Positions 1-6,225 are shown, counted from the first letter of the stretch. The stretch: 6,401 nt of DNA from Parcubacteria group bacterium RIFCSPHIGHO2_01_FULL_47_10b (GCA_001824325.1 MHXC01000038.1:1-6401); one strand, 5' to 3'. Notes: generated by a model from the letters alone, not told the origin. Numbers and translations are program-made.

Positions 1-3000
1 GCTGTCATTCGGTGCTATCACGACTGTCGGTAGTGACTTGTCGAGCAACGCTATTGGTCCGTGCTTCATCTCCCCTGCCGGATATGCCTCGGCATGAATG
101 TATGAAATTTCTTTGAGTTTGATAGCGCCCTCGTATGCCGTAGCCACATTGTATTTCCGGCCGATATAGAAAAAGTTTCGAAATTTTGAATAATTTTGTG
201 CACGTTTCTGAATGGCACCTTTCTGCCTTAATATTTTCTCTATCTGCCGCGGTAGTGCTTCGATATGCTTCATTATCGTCGCATAATCATGCTGTTTTCC
301 ACGTAATTGGGCAATGTACAATGCTATCAGCGTCAATATCGTTAATTGTGATACGTACGCCTTTGTCGAGGCAACTGCAATCTCGGGTCCCACATGGTTA
401 TACACTCCTGCGTCAGTTTCGCGCGCGATAGTGCTGCCCACAACATTGACAATCCCTAGTGTTAGAAGCCCTGCTCGCTTGGCGCGGCGCACCGCTTCGA
501 GCGTGTCTATGGTCTCGCCAGACTGGCTGATGGCCAGCACAGCAGTACCTTTTTCAAATACCGCTTCACGCGTACGTAATTCTGATCCAATATGAAGTTC
601 AACCGGAATTCCTGCAATTTCTTCGATTACATAAGAGCCGAAAAGTCCGGCGTATGAGGCGGTACCGCAGGCAGTAATGATCAGCCGTTTAATAGATGCA
701 AGCTGATCTGCAACGTTCGCTAACCCGCCGAGAACCACTCGATTATGCTCGAGATCAAGTCGGCCACGCAACGAATCTGCAACAGCTCGCCCCTCCTCCA
801 TGATTTCTTTTAGCATGAAATGTTCAAAGCCCTCTTTTTGGGCTTCCTCAATATCCCAGTCGATTTCATGCACCTGCTTGCGGACCGATCGTGGTTTCTT
901 TGAATTTTCGAAATCCGCAATGGTATACACCGTGTAATCGTTTTGCCTCACTACTGCCATTTCACCGTCTTCAAGATACACAATGCGCTTGGTATGTTTA
1001 ATAAGGGCGCTTGCATCTGAAGCAACAATCATCTCTTTTTTGCCAATGCCGATAAGTAATGGACTGGAAAGCCGCGCCAGAACAATTTTATCGGGTTCTT
1101 GCTCGCTAATAACCACGACTGCGTAGGCTCCACGCGCTTTATTAAGCGCCTTTGCAACAGCGTTTTCGAGAGCTACGCCCTCAGTATAGAAATGGTCAAT
1201 CAAGTGAGCTAAAACTTCTGTATCCGTTTCTGAACGAAATACGCTGCCTTGTTTGGCTAAAAATGCCTTAATCTGTGCATAGTTTTCGATAATCCCGTTA
1301 TGCACAAGCGTAACACGTGTGGTCTTTCCCCAATGGGGGTGGGCATTGGTGTCGGTAACTTTGCCATGCGTTGCCCAGCGGGAGTTGTTTGATAGTAGGC
1401 CGTTTGCAATAAAGTTATGATGATTTTCGACCTCGAGGTCATATACGAAGCCTTCATTGTTGTTCTGGGAGGCACCGTTAATCTCGATTATTTGTTGAAA
1501 TGCAATATGCCCATTAAGGTAAGACTCCACTTTCTTTACGAGCTCACAGTCATGAAATCCATTCCCCAGTGTATCTTCGAGGTTGGCTAACATCTTTTCA
1601 ATTATCGGCCGTGACGCAAAACCGCTTCCTCTTGGTAACTGACCCTTTATTAAACTTTGATCAGCAGTTTCCACATACTTTTTAAGGAATGATTTTGTCA
1701 CAGGGAGGACCTTGGTACTAAAATGTGCCTTTCGACTCTCTAGCGCTGTTATTAATTGTTGCAATTTCGCCGTCTTTTGAGCACTCAAAAGACCTATATT
1801 TTTCGAAAAAGCCTGGACTCCTTCATAGTTACTAATAGTCAGGCACCATGCATCTTTCCATCCGTATTGTTTTTTTTGTTGCCGCTGTATTGAGGCGACG
1901 ATCCCGAAACGGAGCAACCATCCATGTACACTACGAATTAATCGTTCATCTGTCATGCCGATGCAGAGTTGTTTTGATTTCAGGGCGACGCACCCTTCTG
2001 CATCATAGACTCCGCCGATAAACGATGCTAATTCGTCGTGAGGCAATGTCCCTACGTCTCGAATAAAGTCATTAAATCGACTTTTTACGTTTACCATGTA
2101 CCAGCGATAGAAAACTCTTGAGCATATTTCAAACATTAATGCCCGCGTATCATTCTGCGTTCTGATTACTCCCCTGAGTCCAAATATTTGTTCGAATAAT
2201 GACTGAAATTTTTCGAGGTAGGGCCAGTCAAGGTCTTTGACCCGCGTTGTCTGCAAGCGAATAGACCCGTCCCCGACGAGAATGCCGAGTATCCGCATAA
2301 GATTCGGGGAGCTTTCAGTGGGAATGTTGATAAAGTTCCCATGGACACTATGCTCTGGAATCATATAGTTCGAATGAAACGAAGGACCAAAGTAGTGCTG
2401 CAATTTATAGAGCTGATCCTCTCTGATCCGACGATCATTGCGCACAATGTGATCAGCGTAGCTCGTGCTCGAAAGCTTAGCATAGGAGGAAAACGTAGGT
2501 ATTGATAGTACCTTTTGTTTCAAATGGTTAAGAATGAATTGATGTCCAGCTGATGTCAGACGGTAATAGCGTTTTATTCTGACTGGCATAAATTGCATTT
2601 TTTTGCCAATTATCGCAGGAATCCGCTTTGCCACTACCAACAGATCGCCTTTTTTTAATTCAGCTGCTCGCCTTTTTACAAAATTGAAATTATCAGCAAT
2701 GATTAGTTGATGATTTTGCGTAACACTAATATGACCAGAGGGAGTGCGAATGGTTATGAGTGGATAAGTATTCTTATGTCTTAGTATCTGAGCACGCCTT
2801 GGTTCGAGTTTTTTTGATTCTTGATTCAAGGCGAGTACCAGGGTCCCATCTTCCAGTTCTGATACGGGCGTAAGCTGTCCATCTGCACAATAGATCATTG
2901 TATCGGGTGCTAAGCAGTGGCCAATGCCGACAGTAGCATTGCGTTTCATTGGCAGGCTAGCTCTTGTTAGGTTCGCCACTTTGCCCGCTTTTTTTACAAT

Positions 3001-3129
3001 ATGCGCTTTCCCGTTGACTAAAACCGCAATACCCGCGCTGTCGTAACCGCGGTATTCAAGTGCCTTGAGACCCTCCAGTAGTACAGGCACGACTTTTTTA
3101 TTTCCAATGTAGCCGATAATGCCGCACAT
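1..3129 (-). CDS. glmS: GlmS, glutamine-fructose-6-phosphate aminotransferase, intein-containing precursor (3' end beyond window)
   Basis: GlmS converts fructose-6-phosphate and glutamine to glucosamine-6-phosphate in the cytoplasm, the entry step to UDP-GlcNAc and peptidoglycan. I translated 1043 codons with no stop. The protein starts MCGIIGYIGN, giving the N-terminal nucleophile Cys2 after Met removal. Precursor residues 72-582 are an intein. Removing it leaves 532 extein residues, so about 70-80 C-terminal residues lie outside the window. Glutaminase motifs after the intein are RWATHG (584-589), NAHPH (595-599), HNGIIEN (610-616) and ETDTE (634-638). Isomerase (SIS) motifs are CGTASYAG (from 821), SQSGETIDT (868-876), and KLKEISYIHAEAY (1004-1016) followed by His1023. 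These match E. coli Ser347/Gln348/Ser349/Thr352, Lys485, Glu488 and His504 by motif alignment. The start is fixed because Met must precede the catalytic Cys. The gene begins 53 nt after rpsI, with no Shine-Dalgarno sequence. No room exists for a glmS ribozyme. Identification is very secure. Confidence 0.97.
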   Translation of the reverse strand, partial: MCGIIGYIGNKKVVPVLLEGLKALEYRGYDSAGIAVLVNGKAHIVKKAGKVANLTRASLPMKRNATVGIGHCLAPDTMIYCADGQLTPVSELEDGTLVLALNQESKKLEPRRAQILRHKNTYPLITIRTPSGHISVTQNHQLIIADNFNFVKRRAAELKKGDLLVVAKRIPAIIGKKMQFMPVRIKRYYRLTSAGHQFILNHLKQKVLSIPTFSSYAKLSSTSYADHIVRNDRRIREDQLYKLQHYFGPSFHSNYMIPEHSVHGNFINIPTESSPNLMRILGILVGDGSIRLQTTRVKDLDWPYLEKFQSLFEQIFGLRGVIRTQNDTRALMFEICSRVFYRWYMVNVKSRFNDFIRDVGTLPHDELASFIGGVYDAEGCVALKSKQLCIGMTDERLIRSVHGWLLRFGIVASIQRQQKKQYGWKDAWCLTISNYEGVQAFSKNIGLLSAQKTAKLQQLITALESRKAHFSTKVLPVTKSFLKKYVETADQSLIKGQLPRGSGFASRPIIEKMLANLEDTLGNGFHDCELVKKVESYLNGHIAFQQIIEINGASQNNNEGFVYDLEVENHHNFIANGLLSNNSRWATHGKVTDTNAHPHWGKTTRVTLVHNGIIENYAQIKAFLAKQGSVFRSETDTEVLAHLIDHFYTEGVALENAVAKALNKARGAYAVVVISEQEPDKIVLARLSSPLLIGIGKKEMIVASDASALIKHTKRIVYLEDGEMAVVRQNDYTVYTIADFENSKKPRSVRKQVHEIDWDIEEAQKEGFEHFMLKEIMEEGRAVADSLRGRLDLEHNRVVLGGLANVADQLASIKRLIITACGTASYAGLFGSYVIEEIAGIPVELHIGSELRTREAVFEKGTAVLAISQSGETIDTLEAVRRAKRAGLLTLGIVNVVGSTIARETDAGVYNHVGPEIAVASTKAYVSQLTILTLIALYIAQLRGKQHDYATIMKHIEALPRQIEKILRQKGAIQKRAQNYSKFRNFFYIGRKYNVATAYEGAIKLKEISYIHAEAYPAGEMKHGPIALLDKSLPTVVIAPNDS
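1384..2916 (-). mobile_element. Intein with LAGLIDADG homing endonuclease inserted in GlmS
   Basis: This is a 511-residue in-frame insertion in GlmS, expected to excise itself as protein and to carry a homing endonuclease. It interrupts GIGH|SRWATHG, normally contiguous in GlmS. Block A starts CLAPDTMIYCADG with nucleophile Cys1. Block B is ISVTQNHQLI, with the TxxH pair at intein residues 66 and 69. It is followed by AAELKKGDLLVVAKRIP, typical of Hint-type splicing domains. LAGLIDADG motif 1 is LGILVGDGSI near residues 210-219; motif 2 is FIGGVYDAEG near 299-308. Block H is WLLRFGIVASI. Block F is VYDLEVENHHNFIANG and block G is LLSNN, followed by Ser+1. The terminal Asn511 that cyclises is present, but the penultimate His is Asn. 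All canonical blocks occur in order with no stop or frameshift, so both activities look plausible. Intein identity is near certain; splicing efficiency is unknown. Confidence 0.96.
1840..2301 (-). other. LAGLIDADG (DOD) endonuclease core within the GlmS intein
   Basis: This is the double-motif endonuclease region of the intein, about precursor residues 277-430; its borders are approximate. Motif 1 (LGILVGDGSI) carries the acidic residue Asp287. Motif 2 (FIGGVYDAEG) carries Asp376 and Glu378. In this family the acidic residue near the end of each motif binds the metal ion for cleavage, and both are kept here. The segment DVGTLPHDELAS before motif 2 resembles intein block D, and WLLRFGIVASI after it resembles block H. 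In the family this domain cuts an intein-free copy of the host gene so that the intein is copied in by repair. The target would be the glmS sequence spanning the His and Thr/Ser codons before RWATHG. Confidence 0.85.
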
Positions 3130-3141
3130 ACTGAATAGCTA

Positions 3142-3170
3142 ATAATATGATAATGCTCGGGATAGAACAA
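3142..3170 (-). promoter_or_regulatory. Weak candidate promoter upstream of glmS
   Basis: In the 53-nt gap after rpsI, the minus strand reads TTGTTC (3165-3170), a 17-nt spacer, then TATTAT (3142-3147). TATTAT matches the -10 consensus at five of six positions, and TTGTTC matches the -35 consensus at three. The spacing is ideal, but the -10 lies only 12 nt before the glmS ATG, so a transcript would have a leader of about five bases. The gap is AT-rich, so chance is a real explanation. Co-transcription from the ribosomal operon is equally likely. Confidence 0.2.
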
Positions 3171-3182
3171 GGTTGCACCGAT

Positions 3183-3752
3183 TTAGCGCTTGCTCCACTG
3201 TGCTGCGCGGCGTGCCTTCTTGAGTCCTGGTTTTTTTCGTTCAACCATGCGTGGGTCGCGTGTGAGAAGGCCAAACACCTTCAGTTCATTGCGAAGCTCT
3301 GGTTGTAATTTCAGCATGGCGCGGGCCAATCCAAGACGTGTTGCTTCCGCCTGCCCGCGAATACCACCCCCATATACATGTACACTCACTGAAAAGCCTG
3401 CTTCTCGCTTTGTTTTAGTAAACGGCTCAAATGCAATATTGCTAAATTCCTCAACAGGAAAATATGTTTTTAAAGGCTTTGTATTGACCGTAAATTCGAT
3501 TGTTTCCTTCTTTGCATCTTGCGTCAATCGTACCCGCGCGATCGCGGTCTTCCGTCGGCCTATGGCTTCAATGTATGGACCGCTAATTGCCACAGGTGCG
3601 TTTGCAACAGCTTCAGGAGCAACAACCTTCGCTACGGGCTTTTTCACTGCCTTAGCGCTTTTTTTCACAGGCTTTTTTGTTTTGACAGCTTTCGCCGTTT
3701 TTGTTGTCGTTGCTGTGGGCTTTTTCACTTTTTTTGTCGTTTTTGTTGCCAT
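3183..3752 (-). CDS. rpsI: 30S ribosomal protein S9 with Lys/Ala-rich N-terminal extension
   Basis: S9 is a small-subunit head protein whose C-terminal tail reaches the P-site tRNA. The 189 residues compare with about 130 in E. coli. The conserved core starts near residue 60 with YIEAIGRRKTAIARVRL. It continues through VYGGGIRGQAEATRLGLARA (127-146) and LLTRDPRMVERKKPG (162-176) to the tail ending WSKR, which matches the universal SKR end. The excess lies in residues 1-55, a low-complexity segment rich in Lys, Ala, Val, Pro and Thr, with repeated KAVK and KKPV units. The ATG at 3752 is 29 nt after the rplM stop; no internal Met lies before the core, which supports this start. No Shine-Dalgarno sequence precedes it. 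It follows rplM as in the widespread rplM-rpsI pair. Confidence 0.97.
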   Translation of the reverse strand: MATKTTKKVKKPTATTTKTAKAVKTKKPVKKSAKAVKKPVAKVVAPEAVANAPVAISGPYIEAIGRRKTAIARVRLTQDAKKETIEFTVNTKPLKTYFPVEEFSNIAFEPFTKTKREAGFSVSVHVYGGGIRGQAEATRLGLARAMLKLQPELRNELKVFGLLTRDPRMVERKKPGLKKARRAAQWSKR

Positions 3753-3781
3753 ACGTGTGAACGTTTAGGAATTTTGCAGTG

Positions 3782-4237
3782 TTATGCTATCGGCATCGCG
3801 CTTTTATGAATAATAAGCTGTTTGAGCATCAGTTTGCGTAGTTTATTTGGCGCTAACATGCCATAGACGGCCCGGCGTAATACATCGCTTGAATCCTTTT
3901 CAAATAATGTTTTGAGCAATGCTGTTCGAATGCCCCCGGGATATCCTGTGTAGTGATGATATAGTTTTGTGACTGCTTTCGTGCCCGTCAGCACCATTGC
4001 ATCAGTATTAGTAATCACGATTGTTCGTGAGGGTATTTTATTCGGTGCAAATGTGGCCAAGTCTTTGCCGCGCAATAGACTCGCTACTTCGCTTGCGATT
4101 CGCCCTAGCGACTGCCCTGTGGCGTCTAACGTGATCAGTGCGATCGGTTCTGCAGTTCGGAGATTCTTGACAGTCGCCACCTTTTTCTTTGGCGCCCGGC
4201 GCTTTTTTGTAATTGTAGTTGTTATTGCTTGTGCCAT
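3782..4237 (-). CDS. rplM: 50S ribosomal protein L13, extended N-terminus and shortened C-terminus
   Basis: L13 is an early-assembling large-subunit protein that binds 23S rRNA. The 151-residue product has the family signatures LDATGQSLGRIASEVASLLR (37-56), a KLYHHYTGYPGGIR block (91-104) and RRAVYGMLAPNKLRKLMLKQL (121-141). The L13 core begins near residue 32. The first 30 residues are an added basic segment containing KKRRAPKKK. The C-terminus ends IIHKSAMPIA where family members usually continue with a YxGxxHPHxAQ-type tail; that tail is absent. The TAA at 3782 follows directly, and nothing in the 29 nt after it suggests a frameshifted tail. The gene starts 15 nt after rplQ, without a Shine-Dalgarno sequence, and precedes rpsI. 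The assignment is secure; the missing tail is a genuine difference unless there is a sequencing error. Confidence 0.96.
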   Translation of the reverse strand: MAQAITTTITKKRRAPKKKVATVKNLRTAEPIALITLDATGQSLGRIASEVASLLRGKDLATFAPNKIPSRTIVITNTDAMVLTGTKAVTKLYHHYTGYPGGIRTALLKTLFEKDSSDVLRRAVYGMLAPNKLRKLMLKQLIIHKSAMPIA

Positions 4238-4252
4238 AGTACTGCAATACTG

Positions 4253-4603
4253 TTATTTTATCAATTCAATCACTGCCATGGGAGATGCATCGCCTTGTCG
4301 AATGCGTGTGCGTACAACCCGCGTATATCCGCCCTTACGTGCCTTGTAATGAGGGCCCAATTCGTCGACAAGCCGTTTCACCACGTCGTCTCGGTAGCTT
4401 GTGGCGAGTTTTCGCCGAGCAGCCAATGTCCCCTTTTTCGCAGTTGTTATTGATTTTTCGACTAGGCGTGATGCCTCTTTTGCCCGTGCAAACGTGGTTT
4501 CTATGCGTCCATGAAGCACCGTTGCCTCAACAAGGCCGTTCAGGAGCGCGTTACGCTTTCGTGCGGGGAGTCCGAATTGTCGTCCTTTTATTCGCTTTTT
4601 CAT
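4253..4603 (-). CDS. rplQ: 50S ribosomal protein L17
   Basis: L17 is a bacterial large-subunit protein located near the exit-tunnel side of the 50S particle. The 116-residue length is normal for bacterial L17. Recognisable segments are MKKRIKGRQFGLPARKRNAL at the N-terminus (compare MRHRKxGRxLxR), TTFARAKEASRLVEKSITTA (36-55), and the signature ELGPHYKARKGGYTRVVRTR (81-100). The C-terminus IRQGDASPMAVIELI (101-115) matches the usual RxGDxAPMAxIEL end. It follows rpoA by 19 nt, the standard bacterial rpoA-rplQ pair, and precedes rplM by 15 nt, so all are probably on one transcript. No Shine-Dalgarno sequence is visible before the ATG. Nothing is missing from the family core. Confidence 0.97.
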   Translation of the reverse strand: MKKRIKGRQFGLPARKRNALLNGLVEATVLHGRIETTFARAKEASRLVEKSITTAKKGTLAARRKLATSYRDDVVKRLVDELGPHYKARKGGYTRVVRTRIRQGDASPMAVIELIK

Positions 4604-4622
4604 GGTAGTAATTCAGATGCGA

Positions 4623-5615
4623 CTATTTGTTCAAAATTAACCCGAGTCGTCCGATTTTGCGGCGGATTTCTTTAATCGCTTTTTCACCTAAGCCGGGCAA
4701 CCCAGTCAATGCTTCTTCGCCCCGCGCCAATAACCCATCAACGGTTCGAATGCCGTGATCTGCCAGCACATTTACAATCCGTGAAGATAATTTCAAATCA
4801 GCAAGATCTTGTTTTGATGCTACCGCCTTCTTTTCCGTTGCTTTCTTGCCGCGCTTTTTCGCGGGAGCTACAGAGGCGTCGTCGTTTGCCATTTCCACAG
4901 AATCAACATCAATTGCTCGTGCTGCACTATCAGCTGCATCGTGTTTGAACACCTTGAATTGCTCGACAAGAATGGATGATGCTTGATGGAATGCGTTCTC
5001 GGGTGTTATCGTACCGTCAGTTTTAACAGTCACAAACAATCGATTGTAATCAGTTCGGGCGCCGACGCGCATGTTTTCGACGCGATAATTTACTTGTACC
5101 ACTGGTGTATAAAAAGTATCAAGCACCAACATGCTGGTTTCGGTGTCGCCGTGTTCCTTGTGTACCTCGCGTGGCACGTATCCAATGCCATGATCAACCA
5201 CAACTTCCATCTCCAATTTTGCGTCTTTGTGCGTTAATGTGGCGATTAACAAATCAGGGCTTACCACCTCTACATCTGATGGAAATTCGAAGTCATTCGC
5301 TTTTACCACTTTTTTACCCGTAACTTTCAATGTTCCGCGGATCGATTCTGCCGTGGCTTTGGTAAAGCGTACTTGTTTGAGATTCAATAAAATTTCGACC
5401 ACGTCTTCTTTTACATGGTCAATAGTTGAAAATTCATGATCAACGCCCATAATTCGAACTGCCTTGATAGCAGATCCAGCCAACGATGAAAGCAATACAC
5501 GGCGCAATGCATTGCCAAGCGTCATGCCATAGCCGGGATAGCAGTCTTCGATTTCGAATAATGCCTCATTATCGGCAACGGGAGTGATCTTTGGTGGCTT
5601 GGGAAGTGAGATCAT
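4623..5615 (-). CDS. rpoA: DNA-directed RNA polymerase subunit alpha
   Basis: Alpha dimerises to nucleate core RNA polymerase assembly, and its C-terminal domain contacts promoter DNA and activators. The length of 330 residues is typical. The N-terminal domain covers about residues 8-225, with the dimerisation signature PGYGMTLGNALRRVLLSSL (27-45) and VDHEFSTI (58-65). A linker follows (about 226-269) with a Lys-rich stretch at 253-263 and an acidic patch before it. The C-terminal domain (270-330) starts DLADLKLSSRIVNVL. Arg279 and Asn282 align with E. coli Arg265 and Asn268, the main UP-element contacts. The helix-hairpin-helix reads LPGLGEKAIKEI, where E. coli has PNLGKKSLTEI, so Asn294, Lys297 and Ser299 are replaced by Gly, Glu and Ala. 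An AGGA lies only 1 nt before the ATG, too close for a classical ribosome binding site. It follows rpsD by 19 nt. Confidence 0.98.
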   Translation of the reverse strand: MISLPKPPKITPVADNEALFEIEDCYPGYGMTLGNALRRVLLSSLAGSAIKAVRIMGVDHEFSTIDHVKEDVVEILLNLKQVRFTKATAESIRGTLKVTGKKVVKANDFEFPSDVEVVSPDLLIATLTHKDAKLEMEVVVDHGIGYVPREVHKEHGDTETSMLVLDTFYTPVVQVNYRVENMRVGARTDYNRLFVTVKTDGTITPENAFHQASSILVEQFKVFKHDAADSAARAIDVDSVEMANDDASVAPAKKRGKKATEKKAVASKQDLADLKLSSRIVNVLADHGIRTVDGLLARGEEALTGLPGLGEKAIKEIRRKIGRLGLILNK

Positions 5616-5634
5616 GTCCTAATGGTTATGTTTA

Positions 5635-6192
5635 TTAACGTGAATAAAACTCAACAACTAATGAAATATTGATAGGGTCTTGAACATCCTGTGATGATGG
5701 GATTCGCACTACTGTTCCTGATAGTGCATCTGCATCGAGTTTCATCCATGCAGGAGGTGTATGCTTTTTGATTGTTGTTTTGATTGGCTGAAAAACTCCT
5801 TTGTTTTGGCTTTGAGTGCGAATCATCACGACATCCCCAGGCTGTACCCTGTGTGCCGGTATATTGATCCGACGGCCATTTACGAAAATATGACCGTGAT
5901 TCACAACCTGTCGTGCTTGCGATCGTGTCGAAGCAAAACCAAGTCGGTACACCACATTGTCGAGCCGGCGTTCGAGTAAGCCGCGAAATGCCTGTACCAC
6001 GTCGCCACCTTCTCGGGATGCTGCAGCGAAGTAATTTTTCATCACTTTTTCGCGAATACCGTAAACGAATCGCAATCGCTGTTTTTCGAGTAATTGCGTC
6101 CCAAAACCGGACATACGGCGATTGCCGCCCCGTCGATCCCCGAAGCGTTGCTGCTGTTTTTTTTCAAATTTTCGATTCGGTCCTTTATACAT
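5635..6192 (-). CDS. rpsD: 30S ribosomal protein S4, short N-terminus
   Basis: S4 is a primary 16S rRNA binder that starts assembly of the 30S body; in many bacteria it also represses its own operon. The 185 residues compare with about 200-208 usually. The family core is clear: GFGTQLLEKQRLRFVYGI (29-46), an RNYY-like KNYFAAASR (52-60), and the S4 RNA-binding domain from LLERRLDNVVYRLGFASTR (72-90) through ARQVVNHGHIFVNGRRIN (93-110). The C-terminus is SLVVEFYSR, matching the usual IVELYSK ending. The deficit is in the first 30 residues, which are basic and contain no cysteines, so the zinc site found in some S4 proteins is absent. An in-frame TAA at 6217-6219 excludes an upstream ATG start, so the shortness is real. 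No Shine-Dalgarno sequence precedes the ATG; a tandem repeat lies there instead. Confidence 0.97.
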   Translation of the reverse strand: MYKGPNRKFEKKQQQRFGDRRGGNRRMSGFGTQLLEKQRLRFVYGIREKVMKNYFAAASREGGDVVQAFRGLLERRLDNVVYRLGFASTRSQARQVVNHGHIFVNGRRINIPAHRVQPGDVVMIRTQSQNKGVFQPIKTTIKKHTPPAWMKLDADALSGTVVRIPSSQDVQDPINISLVVEFYSR

Positions 6193-6193
6193 A

Positions 6194-6223
6194 GCAATTC
6201 GTTAATTCGCGATTCATTAATTC
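6194..6223 (-). repeat. Imperfect 15-nt tandem repeat between rpsK and rpsD
   Basis: On the minus strand the gap reads GAATTAATGAATCGC (6209-6223) followed directly by GAATTAACGAATTGC (6194-6208). The copies match at 13 of 15 positions, differing by two T/C changes. The pair fills almost the entire 33-nt intergenic gap and ends one base before the rpsD start codon, where a ribosome binding site would normally lie. Whether it has a role in rpsD translation or is a simple duplication cannot be told from the sequence. Confidence 0.7.
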
Positions 6224-6225
6224 GA

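Noticed and set aside
314..595. Plus-strand open frame over the isomerase domain of glmS
   Set aside because: It overlaps the certain glmS motif SQSGETIDT on the minus strand and its translation shows no family features.
1257..1475. 72-aa minus-strand open frame over the intein-glmS junction
   Set aside because: It is out of frame with glmS, whose own frame shows intein blocks F and G and RWATHG here.
1870..1877. A8 run in the intein as a programmed frameshift or assembly error site
   Set aside because: The frame is preserved and recognisable motifs (block H before, blocks F and G after) lie in the same frame on both sides.
2166..2348. 60-aa minus-strand open frame in the intein, considered as a separate endonuclease gene
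   Set aside because: It is in a different frame from the LAGLIDADG motifs, which are fused in frame to the intein.
1384..2916. Group I or group II intron in place of an intein
   Set aside because: The insertion is an uninterrupted frame continuous with both GlmS halves and carries protein-splicing blocks; intron RNA features are not needed to explain it.
3130..3182. glmS ribozyme/riboswitch or rho-independent terminator before glmS
   Set aside because: The gap is only 53 nt, far too short for the ribozyme, and contains no stable GC-rich hairpin followed by a T-tract; the only fold seen is GGT/ACC around three bases.
3190..3768. 192-aa open frame on the plus strand opposite rpsI
   Set aside because: It is the antisense of the Lys-rich S9 gene, giving a Phe/Ala/Val-rich translation with no family resemblance; rpsI on the other strand is certain.
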